From assembly GCA_035504415.1 (NCBI GenBank), contig DATJRY010000008.1:1-64000 (forward strand): a stretch of 64,000 bases of DNA, in the 5' to 3' direction. The position numbers and the translations under genes are program-made. The notes beneath the pieces were generated by a model. The model worked only from the letters and a program-made list of their open reading frames with translations, made no database searches and was not told where the DNA came from. Below, piece after piece: positions 49,188-57,892 of the stretch; the first letter of the stretch is position 1; every line of letters starts with the position of its first letter. Source of the DNA: Candidatus Sulfotelmatobacter sp. Its GTDB lineage: Bacteria > Vulcanimicrobiota > Vulcanimicrobiia > Vulcanimicrobiales > Vulcanimicrobiaceae.

Positions 49188-50254
49188 CGGTTACTGGGCT
49201 CTCCGTTCGCGCCGTCAGTGTGCCGATGCGACGTCCGCTCTCAACGAGTGCGTCGATCATTCGCGAAGCTCCGCTCCTCCTCATCGACCTGGCAACGGAC
49301 GTTGGAGTGACGGGCCGTAGCTATGTGTTCTGCTACGACCGCGTGGGCCAGCAGCTCATGCAACGAGTCCTTCGCGACGCGGCGGGGCTCATTTCCGGTA
49401 CGCCTTTGAGTCCGCGAAGCGCAGAGGCGCTCCTGGCACGCCGTTGGCGGCTGTTCGGCAATGCCGGGCCCGTGGCCATGGCGCTATCCGGAATCGACGT
49501 CGCGATGTACGATGCGCTCGCTCAGCACGCGGGGCAACCCCTGGTGCGCTACCTCGGCGGGGCCCCGACACCCGTCAATTGCTACAACAGCAACGGATTG
49601 GGGTTGATCGGGGCGGCGAAGGCCGCCGACGAAGCCCGCGAACTCGTTGAGGAAGGGTACGCGGCGATCAAGCTGCGGCTGGGATATCCCACGCTCGCCG
49701 AGGATGTGGCCGTCGTGCGCGCGGTCCGTGACGCGATCGGAAGCCACGTCGCCGTGCTCGTCGATTACAATCAAGTACTCGATCGCGACGAGGGACTGCG
49801 TCGGTGTACCGCTCTGGACACCGAAGGCACGCGGTGGATCGAAGAACCGATCGTTCACGACGACTATAGCGGCGCCGCGGCGATTGCGGCTCACGTGACG
49901 ACTGCGATCCAAATCGGCGAGAATTTTTCCGGCGCGCACGCAGTCGCCGCGTCGATATCCGCCGGGGCCTCGGATTTGCTGATGTTCGACCTTCAACGAA
50001 TCGGCGGGGTCAGCGGATGGCTCGAGGCGGCGGCGGTGGCCCAGGATTTGCCTCTTTCGTCACATCTGTTTCCCGAGGTCAGCGTGCATTTGCTGGCGCT
50101 TTCGCCGCACTGTGATCTGCTCGAAGTGGTAGACTGGGCGGCGCCCGTGCTGCTCGAACCCCTTACGATCCGAGACGGGACCGCTATCGCCCCCGAACGC
50201 CCCGGGACGGGCGTCGCGTGGAACGAGGATGCCGTGAGGCGCTACCGTATCTGA
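49184..50254 (+). CDS. Mandelate racemase/muconate lactonising enzyme family protein
   Basis: 356 residues from GTG 49184. Enolase-superfamily signs in order: IKLRLGYPTLAEDVAVV, metal ligands VDYNQ, WIEEPI and GENFSG, MFDLQRIGGVSG, and SSHLFPEVSVHLLA with the His of the His-Asp dyad. Overall wording is strikingly close to mandelate racemase, but the second Lys of K-x-K is Arg (KLR), so a two-base racemase mechanism is unlikely; acid-sugar dehydratase or another lyase activity is more plausible. Coupled to the PanE-like gene. Confidence 0.83.
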   Translation: MTVTGLSVRAVSVPMRRPLSTSASIIREAPLLLIDLATDVGVTGRSYVFCYDRVGQQLMQRVLRDAAGLISGTPLSPRSAEALLARRWRLFGNAGPVAMALSGIDVAMYDALAQHAGQPLVRYLGGAPTPVNCYNSNGLGLIGAAKAADEARELVEEGYAAIKLRLGYPTLAEDVAVVRAVRDAIGSHVAVLVDYNQVLDRDEGLRRCTALDTEGTRWIEEPIVHDDYSGAAAIAAHVTTAIQIGENFSGAHAVAASISAGASDLLMFDLQRIGGVSGWLEAAAVAQDLPLSSHLFPEVSVHLLALSPHCDLLEVVDWAAPVLLEPLTIRDGTAIAPERPGTGVAWNEDAVRRYRI

Positions 50255-50262
50255 CCGGCGCT

Positions 50263-51960
50263 TCACGTGAGACGCGGAACGCCTTTGCCCCAGGTGGCGG
50301 GCGGCGCGAGCGACGTTCTCAGCGGCGGCGGCGCAAGGTCGCGGGCGTCCGAAGTGAAGACGGAGTCGCCTGCCGAGACGAGGTAGTCCGCCGTTCGCGC
50401 GGCGAGTGCTTGGATCGTCAGGCCGGGGTTCGCCGAACCCTGCGTCGGCAGCACGCTGCCGTCGCAGACGAACAGGTTGGCGATGTCATGGGACCTGCCG
50501 AACGCGTCGACGACCGAGGTCGCGGGGTCGCTGCCCATTCGCGCGCCGCCAACCAGGTGCGCGTACCGCGCCTCCTGGACGACCTCGGTTGCACCAGCCG
50601 CCCACATGACGTCCATCGTCTTCTCCTTGGCGGCCTTGATCAGCTTCTTGTCGTTGTCGTGCAGGTTGAAGCTCACGTGTGCGACGGGGATGCCGAACCG
50701 ATCCGTTTCCTGCGCCAGCGTCACGCGGTTGTCGTCCCATGGCAAGATTTCGCCGAGCACGCCGAAGGCCGCCCAATGATTGTAGTCCATCATCTCGCGA
50801 CGTAACCCCCAGCCCCAGGCCTTCTTCGCCGCGATCATCTGCTTCGCGAAGGCGATCGGCAACGGACCCACGGTCTGAATCGCGAATCCGCGCGCGAAAT
50901 CGTTGCGGGGATCCGTTTCGTAGAATTCCTCCGTGAGCGCGTGCGCCGGGGGCGCCTTGTACATCCGTACCGGCTCGTCGAACCGCCCCAAGACGACGTT
51001 CCCGGCCTGCGCCATCAGGTACTTGCCGACGGTACCGCTCGAGTTCGCCAAGCCGTTCTCGAAGCCGGCGCACGCGGAGTTCAGCAGCAAGCGCGGCGTT
51101 TCGATCGCGTACCCGCAGACGATGACCGCCTTGGTGCGCTGGACGTGCGGGTTCGCGTCGTCGTCGAAATAATGAACCGCCGTCACCCGCCGGTTCGGGC
51201 CGATCTCGATGCGGTACGCCATCGAGCGGTCGCGAATCTCGGCGCCGTTCGTGATCGCGTCGGGAACGTGCGTGATCAGTGTGCTCGCCTTCGCGCCGAC
51301 CTTGCAGCCCTGGATGCAGAAGCCGCGATAGATGCAGTGCGGCCTATCGCCGTGCGCTCCGCTCAGGATTGCAACCGGGCCGCCGATGCTCACCGGAATG
51401 TCGAGCGCGCTGCACCCTTTGATGAGCGCGTTGCCGACGCCGCCCATCGGGTGCGGCCCGTACGCGTACCCGTGCGGGTGGCCCCAGGGGTAATACGCCG
51501 GCCCGGCGACCGGCATCTCGAGCTCGAGCTGCTCGTAGTAGGGCCGGATGTCGTCGTACGAGAGCGGCCAATCGATACCGACGCCGTCGCGCGTGTACGT
51601 TTCGAAGTCCGAGGGGTGCAGTCGCGGCGTGAACGACGCCCAGTGCACCGAGCCGCCGCCGACGCCTTTCCCGCTGTTGTTCGCGCCCAGTGCGAGCGGA
51701 TCGCTGCCGCCGGTGATCCGCGGATCCTCCCAATAGAGCCGGTGTGATCCGGCTTCGTCGCTGACCCAATCGCGGTCGGTGTCCCAGAACGGACCGGCCT
51801 CGAGTCCGACCACGCGGAAGCCCGCGCGCGCCAAGCGCTGCACGAGCACGCCGCCGGCCGAGCCGACCCCGACCACGACGTAGTCGACGGGATCGTTCTC
51901 GGCATGACGACGCATCGGCGCCGGAAGGCGTTGGCGCGTCCCCAGTGCGTGCCGGCTCAT
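50263..51960 (-). CDS. GMC oxidoreductase, gluconate 2-dehydrogenase large-subunit type
   Basis: 565 residues. FAD-binding VVGVGSAGGVLVQRLARAG at about 28-46, GKGVGGGSVHWASFTPRLHP, the CxxGC-like FCIQGCKVGAKAS, and a C-terminal FVCDGSVLPTQGSANPGLT block with the GMC NPGLT end. Oxidises sugars, sugar acids or alcohols, passing electrons on. ATG 51960 overlaps the stop of the small-subunit gene, so the complex is co-translated. No Tat signal is seen on this subunit; it may ride with a partner or stay in the cytoplasm. Confidence 0.9.
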   Translation of the reverse strand: MSRHALGTRQRLPAPMRRHAENDPVDYVVVGVGSAGGVLVQRLARAGFRVVGLEAGPFWDTDRDWVSDEAGSHRLYWEDPRITGGSDPLALGANNSGKGVGGGSVHWASFTPRLHPSDFETYTRDGVGIDWPLSYDDIRPYYEQLELEMPVAGPAYYPWGHPHGYAYGPHPMGGVGNALIKGCSALDIPVSIGGPVAILSGAHGDRPHCIYRGFCIQGCKVGAKASTLITHVPDAITNGAEIRDRSMAYRIEIGPNRRVTAVHYFDDDANPHVQRTKAVIVCGYAIETPRLLLNSACAGFENGLANSSGTVGKYLMAQAGNVVLGRFDEPVRMYKAPPAHALTEEFYETDPRNDFARGFAIQTVGPLPIAFAKQMIAAKKAWGWGLRREMMDYNHWAAFGVLGEILPWDDNRVTLAQETDRFGIPVAHVSFNLHDNDKKLIKAAKEKTMDVMWAAGATEVVQEARYAHLVGGARMGSDPATSVVDAFGRSHDIANLFVCDGSVLPTQGSANPGLTIQALAARTADYLVSAGDSVFTSDARDLAPPPLRTSLAPPATWGKGVPRLT

Positions 51961-52718
51961 CGACGGCCGGCGTTCTTGGCGTGCGAGCGGTGCTGCTCGG
52001 ACTCCAGGAAAAACGCGTGCACGTTCTCGACCTCATCAGAGGCGGAGCCGGGCGGCGCGCTCCACGCGTACCGCCGTTCGCGCACCTCCCACGGTTCGGG
52101 CTCGCCGCGTTCGAGACGCGTGTAGCCGCGCGGATACGCGGGGCCGCCGAAGCCGATCTCGTCCCAGGCCCAGGGGTGGGCGTAATAGGCGTCGGCGGCG
52201 TCACCGACGATGAGCTGCCAGAAGCGGTGGACCGACATGCGCTCCCAAATCGCTCGCGCCGCTTGGGGCGCACCGTCGTGAATGCGTGCCAGGACGGCTT
52301 CGCGCTGCGCGTACGTCAGGTCGACGAACGCGGCGTCCTGCGCGCAGCGTGCTTCGGCGTCGATGGCTTCGCGCCCAAGCCGATACGCTTCGCGATCGGG
52401 CGGCATATCGGCGTACCGGTAGCCCACCGTACGATCGTCGTGCAGGCGTGCGTCGACGGCGTTCACGATGGGAATGCGCCGCTCGGGGGTCCGATCGCTC
52501 TGGGGGAGCAGATGCTCGAATACGGCCGTCCAAAACTGCGCAGCCGCCGCGTCGAAATACCGGATCGGCGGCGGCGCGTGGACGCGCGCGACGACGACCT
52601 CGCGCGTGGTGGGGTCCCACGCGTCGCTCTGGCCGAGCGTGCTGAACCCCGGATAATACCCTGGCTGATCGCGCTGCGACACCTCGACGTCGGCGGGCGC
52701 GTCACGCTCGGCGCTCAT
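51957..52718 (-). CDS. Gluconate 2-dehydrogenase subunit 3-type protein
   Basis: 253 residues from ATG 52718 (GGAGCGAG upstream; ATGA overlap with the gene before). The frame stays open far upstream but that part is a shadow of the membrane-protein gene. Recognisable subunit-3 blocks: FWTAVFEHLLPQSDR, RMSVHRFWQLIVGDAADAYY, AHPWAWDEIGFGGPAYPRGY. These proteins pair with GMC flavoproteins. The N-terminus lacks a Tat signal, unlike the classical periplasmic version. Confidence 0.85.
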   Translation of the reverse strand: MSAERDAPADVEVSQRDQPGYYPGFSTLGQSDAWDPTTREVVVARVHAPPPIRYFDAAAAQFWTAVFEHLLPQSDRTPERRIPIVNAVDARLHDDRTVGYRYADMPPDREAYRLGREAIDAEARCAQDAAFVDLTYAQREAVLARIHDGAPQAARAIWERMSVHRFWQLIVGDAADAYYAHPWAWDEIGFGGPAYPRGYTRLERGEPEPWEVRERRYAWSAPPGSASDEVENVHAFFLESEQHRSHAKNAGRR

Positions 52719-53614
52719 CGCTCGCTCCGGCGCAATTGGCTCGCGAGCAGTCCGAGCCCGCCGGCTGCACCGAAGAGCAGCGGGGCGAAAACCGGCGGCC
52801 CGTACATGACGTTGTACAGGACATATTTGGCGCCGCCGGGACGGCGCAGCACACCGCGCACGTGATAGAAGAAGCCGAGGCCGGCCACCGCGAGCGCGAC
52901 CGCGGAAAGCAGCGGGACGGCCGTTACCGCGTAGCGGCGTTCGCGGACTCCGGCCGCACAAGCGATGGCCAGCAGCGGCGCCAGCGCGACCGGCCACCAC
53001 TGCGATCGATAGCGAAAGCCGGACTTGTAGTGCGAGTACAGCGCCTCCACGCCGCTGAAGCTCGCGCTCAGCCCCGCCACGATCAGCATGTGCTGTTGAA
53101 AACGACCCTCGCGCACGTCCTGTTCGAGCGTGAGCGGTTCGCGCGTGGCCGCGCGCGAGGACGCCGGCGCGTCCTCCCGTCGCAGGAACGAGGCGATGAG
53201 GCCGAGATAGGCTGCGGTGCCGAACAGCAACGGCGCGAAGAGCGGCGGTCCCATGATGACGTTGGTGATCGGAAGTCGCCAGCCGCCCGGCTTGCGCGCG
53301 ATGCCGCGGACGTGGAAGACGAACCCGAGCGCCGAATCGGCGAGCGTCACCGCCGACACGGCGCGAAAGATCGAGCGTGCGGCCGAGCGGCTGAAGAACG
53401 CCCACACACCGGCGCCGGTCAGCGCGGCACTCAGAACAACCGGCGTATACATGATGCGCTGACCGTAGCTGCCGCGGTAGTGCTCGTAGGCGACCTCCAA
53501 CCCGCTGAGCGCGCTGGCGCCGGCCGCGAGCAGAGCGAGGGTGCGCTGAAAGCGTCCTTCACGTACGTGGTTACGAAGATTCTCGACGGCATCGTCGCCG
53601 TCATCGCCGTGCAC
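52715..53614 (-). CDS. Membrane protein with internal tandem duplication
   Basis: About 299 residues if started at GTG 53614; no good RBS, so the start is uncertain. Two homologous halves of about 130 residues, each beginning VREGRFQ and containing SG(L/V)EA, a FVFHVRGI / FFYHVRGV segment, RKPGGWRL / RRPGGAKYV, and NVIMGPPLFAPLLFG / NVMYGPPVFAPLLFG. Each half has about four membrane helices. Conserved His and Tyr near the helix ends (EHYRGSYG, SHYKSGFR) may bind haem or quinone. ATGA-coupled to the subunit-3 gene, so it is probably the membrane anchor or electron acceptor for the GMC dehydrogenase. Family not recognised. Confidence 0.78.
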   Translation of the reverse strand: MHGDDGDDAVENLRNHVREGRFQRTLALLAAGASALSGLEVAYEHYRGSYGQRIMYTPVVLSAALTGAGVWAFFSRSAARSIFRAVSAVTLADSALGFVFHVRGIARKPGGWRLPITNVIMGPPLFAPLLFGTAAYLGLIASFLRREDAPASSRAATREPLTLEQDVREGRFQQHMLIVAGLSASFSGVEALYSHYKSGFRYRSQWWPVALAPLLAIACAAGVRERRYAVTAVPLLSAVALAVAGLGFFYHVRGVLRRPGGAKYVLYNVMYGPPVFAPLLFGAAGGLGLLASQLRRSER

Positions 53615-53751
53615 GAGGCCGTACTCACTTTCCGGTGCTGCGGACGTGATGAGGAGACGTTCGCCTTGGAGTTGTATCCGAAAGCGAGAGCATTGTAACG
53701 ATCGGCGAAACGGTTGCTTGGCGTGCGGCGCCGCGGGGAAAAGCTCGGAGG

Positions 53752-54582
53752 ATGGCACCACGTCTCCTCGTCCGCACCGATCACTATACGGAGGGCGTCG
53801 TCGTCGCCCCCGATGGGACGGTGTTCTTTTCGATGACGAGCGTCAGCACGGTCATGCGCATGCGTGCGGATGGGTCCGCGTGCGCGGTGTGGGCGCACGT
53901 CCCGGCTGCGAACGGTCACGCCATCGACGTCGACGGCAGCCACCTGGTCATGTCGAGCGCCGGTTCCGTCCAACGCCTGGACGGGAGCGGCACGACGATC
54001 GACGTCCTCGCCACCCAGGTCGATGGGCGGTGGCTGACCTATCCCAACGACGTCGCGCTCGATACGAGTCGGGGAACGTGCTACGTCACGGATTCGGGAT
54101 ACAAGAAGACGCCTGCGACGGTGCCGCCCGATCCGCAAGGCCGCGTCTACCGATTCGACCGAGACGATACCGTGCGAGAGGTCGCGGCCGGCATCGCGTA
54201 CGCGAACGGCATCGCCTTGGCGCGCGAGGGCGCATCGCTGTATGTCGGCGAGAGCGTGACCGGGACGATCTGGAGCTATCCGCTCGCCGACGACGGCTCG
54301 TTGGGCGAGCGCAGACTGTTCGCGCGCACCCCGCGAACGCCGGGGACGGTCACCGTACCGGACGGTTTCACCGTCGCGTCGGACGGACGGCTGTTCGTGG
54401 CGCACTACGGAGCCTGCGAGATCTTGGTCTACGCTCCGGACGGCGCGTTGATCGATCGGCTGGCGGCCGGGAACCGGGCGACCAGCCACGCCGCGTTCTC
54501 CCCGGACGAGCGCACGCTCTACGTCTCGGGCGGCATCGAAGACGAGTCCGGTCCGGGCGCGATCTTCGCGATCGCCGTCTGA
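53752..54582 (+). CDS. SMP-30/gluconolactonase family lactonase
   Basis: 276 residues. Six-bladed propeller with EGVVVAPDGTVFFSM, LTYPNDVALDT, AYANGIALAREG and VPDGFTVASDGRLFVAHYG, the metal-binding Glu/Asn/Asp blocks of the SMP-30 family. Hydrolyses sugar lactones. ATG 53752 has GGAGG directly abutting it, an unusually short spacing. Divergent from the GMC dehydrogenase operon, whose product could be its substrate (aldose to lactone to acid). Confidence 0.87.
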   Translation: MAPRLLVRTDHYTEGVVVAPDGTVFFSMTSVSTVMRMRADGSACAVWAHVPAANGHAIDVDGSHLVMSSAGSVQRLDGSGTTIDVLATQVDGRWLTYPNDVALDTSRGTCYVTDSGYKKTPATVPPDPQGRVYRFDRDDTVREVAAGIAYANGIALAREGASLYVGESVTGTIWSYPLADDGSLGERRLFARTPRTPGTVTVPDGFTVASDGRLFVAHYGACEILVYAPDGALIDRLAAGNRATSHAAFSPDERTLYVSGGIEDESGPGAIFAIAV

Positions 54583-54603
54583 TCGAAGTCGAGTCGAGGC
54601 GCC

Positions 54604-55461
54604 TCAGCCGGCCCGCTCCGGGGGACCGCCCATGAGCGTGGCCAGAGCGTCGCGGCTGCGCTCGACGACCGCGTCGAGGTCGCCGTCATAAAGCGAGTCG
54701 GGAACGTCCTTCGAGAAGATCTCCAGCACCAAGGGACCCTCGTAGCGCGCGTCACGCAGGCCGTCGAGAAACGGCTGAAAGTCGATCGAGCCGTCGCCCA
54801 CGGCCAGCCGGTCCAGAAACGAGCGCGGGCGACGATAGTCGGAGACCTGCGCCAGCGAAATCTTGCCCGCGCAGCGCGCGAGACGCGTGCGCAGATCGTG
54901 CTGGCCCGCCAGGTTCCAGACGTCGGCGCAGATGCCGAGCGCGTCCGCGCCGACCGCGTCGACGAGGTCGAGCGCGTCTTCGAGATTCCAGGCGAAAGAG
55001 TCCTCATTCATCGCTAGCGGATGGAGTGGTTCGAGCGCCAGCCGAACACCGAGCTCGGCGGCGTGATGCGCCAGTCCACGATAGGCTCGGACCGTCTGCT
55101 CGAAGGCGGCCTGCACGTCGCCGTCCGCCGCGACGCCGGTGTTGAGGACGAAGACCGTGCCGGGCATCAGCGGCGCGAGCGTATCGAGCGTCTTGACGAA
55201 AACGTCCCGTCGCGCATCTAGAGCGACCGGCGTCGGTGCGAGATGCGTCGGAAGCAGCGCGTGCACGTCCGCTTGGAACGACGACACCGAGAGGCCACGA
55301 TCGCGCACGGACGAGAGCTGATCGCGGCGCTTGCGCGGATTCTCGTCGAGCTTGAACTCCCAGATTTCGATCGCCGCCGCGCCGAGCGCTTCGTAGCGCG
55401 AGGCGTCCTGCTCGAAGGACCATGGCCACGTCGTGACTTCGCTGACTCCGAAACGCCACAT
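54604..55461 (-). CDS. Sugar phosphate isomerase/epimerase family TIM barrel
   Basis: 285 residues from ATG 55461. AP-endonuclease-2/xylose-isomerase-like barrel: YEALGAAAIEIWEFKLDE, VFVLNTGVAADGD, ALEPLHPLAMNEDSFAWNLE, ICADVWNLAG and VLEIFSKDVPDSLYDGD with the Glu, Asp, His and Glu metal positions. The frame continues upstream on the antisense of the DUF4432 gene and that part is excluded. Lies on the opposite strand between two plus-strand sugar genes, ending 21 bases after the lactonase stop. Confidence 0.85.
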   Translation of the reverse strand: MWRFGVSEVTTWPWSFEQDASRYEALGAAAIEIWEFKLDENPRKRRDQLSSVRDRGLSVSSFQADVHALLPTHLAPTPVALDARRDVFVKTLDTLAPLMPGTVFVLNTGVAADGDVQAAFEQTVRAYRGLAHHAAELGVRLALEPLHPLAMNEDSFAWNLEDALDLVDAVGADALGICADVWNLAGQHDLRTRLARCAGKISLAQVSDYRRPRSFLDRLAVGDGSIDFQPFLDGLRDARYEGPLVLEIFSKDVPDSLYDGDLDAVVERSRDALATLMGGPPERAG

Positions 55462-55542
55462 TGCATCGGGGTCATACCCAAAGCAGCGACCGCTGCAGCC
55501 GATGACGCGAGGAAAGCGGCTCGCGTGGGTAGGAGCGTAGTG

Positions 55543-56649
55543 ATGCCGCAACTCTTCGGGCGAGGCTACTCCCGATCGGAGTTGGCCGCCTTCACCGGAC
55601 GTCTCGACACACTCGCCGGCGTCACTCCCCTCGAACGCGCGGCCGGCCGCGGTCGGGGTGTACGCGAACTCTCGGTGCGGACCGGGAGCGGGTTTTCGTT
55701 CGTGTCGGTTGCGGACCGCGCGCTCGACGTCGCGCTCGCGTCGTACGGCGGCGTGCCGCTCTGCTGGCGCTCGTGCAACGACGTCGCCGCTCCCGCGTAC
55801 GCCGACCACGAAGCCGACGGTTTCTTGCGCACGTTCGCCGGCGGATTGTTCACGACGTGCGGCCTGGCGAACTTCGGTCCGGCGGGCAGCGATGCGTGGG
55901 GCACGTTTGGGTTGCACGGCCGCATCAACCTGGCCCCGGCCGAAAGCGTGCGCTGCGAAACGAGCTGGCCTGACGAGCATACCTGCGTCTTCGAAGTCGC
56001 GGGGACGATGCGCGAAACCCAGGTCTTCGGCGAGAATTTTCGGCTCGAGCGCCGCCTGCGCGCGTTCGCCGGCGGCAGGAGCCTGCAGCTCCACGACACG
56101 GTGACCAACGAGGCCGGCACCCGACGCCCGCATATGATCCTGTACCACTGCAACGGCGGCTTCCCGATCCTCGCGCCGGATGCCCGGCTGTATGTGTCCC
56201 ATGCGAGCGTTCGACCACGCGACGCGCAAGCGGCGCGCGGTCTCGCGGTATGGGACCGCGGAGCCGAACCGCGGCGAGATTTCGAGGAGCAGGTGTTCGT
56301 CCACGAGCCGATCGCGTGCGCCGATGGACGCGCCGCGGCGGTGCTGTGGAATCCGCAACTGTGCGAGGGGCGCGGGCTCGGCCTCGCGATTCGCTTCGAC
56401 CCCGTCCAGTTGCCGGCGTTCTTCACGTGGCGCATGCTCGCGCACGGAACCTACGTCATGGGCATGGAGCCGGCCAACTGTCCGACGATCGAGGGGCGCG
56501 TCGAGGCGGGCAAACGCGGAACGCTGCCGTTCCTCGAACCGGGCGAATCGCGCAGCTACGACCTGGAGTTCAGCGTGCTCACCGGCACCGACGAGCTGGC
56601 CGTCATGCTGGGGCAGATCGGCCGTGCGAACGGAGCCGTGGATGCCTGA
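55543..56649 (+). CDS. DUF4432 / aldose 1-epimerase-like protein
   Basis: 368 residues from ATG 55543 with AGGAG seven bases upstream. Galactose mutarotase-like beta-sandwich: LSVRTGSGFSFVSVADRALD, ADGFLRTFAGGLFTTCGLAN, FGLHGRINLAPAE, YHCNGGFPIL, ANCPTIEGR and FLEPGESRSYDLEF; these are the ordered blocks of DUF4432. Putative sugar or sugar-acid binding and epimerisation. First of four overlapping genes (this, NDH-2, SDR, glycosidase). Confidence 0.86.
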   Translation: MPQLFGRGYSRSELAAFTGRLDTLAGVTPLERAAGRGRGVRELSVRTGSGFSFVSVADRALDVALASYGGVPLCWRSCNDVAAPAYADHEADGFLRTFAGGLFTTCGLANFGPAGSDAWGTFGLHGRINLAPAESVRCETSWPDEHTCVFEVAGTMRETQVFGENFRLERRLRAFAGGRSLQLHDTVTNEAGTRRPHMILYHCNGGFPILAPDARLYVSHASVRPRDAQAARGLAVWDRGAEPRRDFEEQVFVHEPIACADGRAAAVLWNPQLCEGRGLGLAIRFDPVQLPAFFTWRMLAHGTYVMGMEPANCPTIEGRVEAGKRGTLPFLEPGESRSYDLEFSVLTGTDELAVMLGQIGRANGAVDA

Positions 56650-57892
56650 GAACGTGGTGATCCTCGGAGCGGGCTTCGCGGGGATGAACGTCGCCCGCCA
56701 CCTCGAGCACGACGGCCGCCGAGGCGAGCTCGCGGTGACGATCGTCAACCGCGAGAACTACATGCTGTTCACGCCGATGCTGCCTGAGGTGGCGAGCGGA
56801 TCGATCGAGCCGCGGCACATCACGCCGCCCCTGCGCGCGATCTTGCGCACGACCGCCTTCGAGTTGGGCGATTTGAAAGGTGTCGATCTCGACGCGCGTA
56901 CGGTCGCCGTCACCAAGCGGCGCGAGGGTGGCGAAGCGACCCTGCCGTTCGATCACCTCGTCGTGGCGTTGGGAGCCGAGAGCTCGACGCACGGGGTTCC
57001 CGGCGCCGAGGAGCACTCGTTTCCGCTCAAGACCGTGCACGACGCGGTCGTCGTCCGGGACGTGACGATCACTTCGCTCGAAAACGCCGCCATCGCGATG
57101 GACGAGGACGAGCGGCGCAGCCGTACGACCTTCGTCGTGGTGGGCGGCGGCTTCACCGGCGTGGAGGCGGCGGGTGAGCTGCTCGCTTTCCTGCGCTCGG
57201 CGTCGCGCTTCTATCCCCACGTCGAGCGAACCGATATTCGGGTCGTGCTGGTCGCGGGTAGCGATCGTCTGCTCGAGCAATTGTCGCCCGCTCTCGGTCA
57301 GCGCGCCGCGACCATGCTGGCGTCTCGCGGAGTGGAAGTGGTGTTCTCCGATCAGGTCGCATCGGTCGACGCCGGCGGCCTCACGTTGGCGTCGGGGCGG
57401 CGCTTTGCCACCCGGTGTGTGATCTGGAGCGCCGGCGAGCGGCCTTCCCCCGCGCTCGAGCGCATCGCGCTCAAACGCTCCGAGCACGGGGCGATCGAGG
57501 TTCGTCCCGACCTGTCCGCGATCGGAGCGCCCGGCGTTTGGGCGCTGGGCGACTGCGCGCACATTCCCAAGCCCGGCGGGGGTGCCTATCCGCAAACGGC
57601 GCAGCATGCGGTGCACGAAGCGCGCCGGCTCGCGCGCAACCTGGTGGCGAAGGTGCGCGGCGAGGCGACCCGTCCGTACGCGTATCGCGCGCGCGGGATG
57701 ATGGCCTCGATCGGAGCGCACGAAGGCCTGGCGGAGATCGGGGGCCGGGTGAAGCTCTTCGGTTTGCCGGCGTGGCTGCTGTGGCGGACGTATTATCTCG
57801 GGCAACTCCCCGGCAACGACCGCAAGGCCCGCGTCATGCTCGATTGGACCCTCGACTTTCCCTTTCCTCAGGATATTGCGAGCGTACGATGA
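56642..57892 (+). CDS. Type II NADH dehydrogenase-like FAD/NAD(P) oxidoreductase
   Basis: 416 residues, ATG 56642 overlapping the previous stop by 8 bases. FAD site VVILGAGFAGMNVARHL, NAD site FVVVGGGFTGVEAAGEL, VWALGDCAHIP and GGGAYPQTAQHAVHEARRLA are NDH-2 hallmarks; ends LLWRTYYLGQLPG, an amphipathic membrane-binding tail. Passes electrons from NADH to quinone without pumping. Its coupling to sugar dehydrogenase genes suggests it reoxidises NADH made by the SDR. ATGA overlap with that gene. Confidence 0.88.
   Translation: MPENVVILGAGFAGMNVARHLEHDGRRGELAVTIVNRENYMLFTPMLPEVASGSIEPRHITPPLRAILRTTAFELGDLKGVDLDARTVAVTKRREGGEATLPFDHLVVALGAESSTHGVPGAEEHSFPLKTVHDAVVVRDVTITSLENAAIAMDEDERRSRTTFVVVGGGFTGVEAAGELLAFLRSASRFYPHVERTDIRVVLVAGSDRLLEQLSPALGQRAATMLASRGVEVVFSDQVASVDAGGLTLASGRRFATRCVIWSAGERPSPALERIALKRSEHGAIEVRPDLSAIGAPGVWALGDCAHIPKPGGGAYPQTAQHAVHEARRLARNLVAKVRGEATRPYAYRARGMMASIGAHEGLAEIGGRVKLFGLPAWLLWRTYYLGQLPGNDRKARVMLDWTLDFPFPQDIASVR

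Noticed and set aside
52719-53405. Extension of the gluconate dehydrogenase subunit-3 frame
   Set aside because: It is antisense-frame shadow of the coupled membrane-protein gene; ATG 52718 has an RBS and ATGA overlap.
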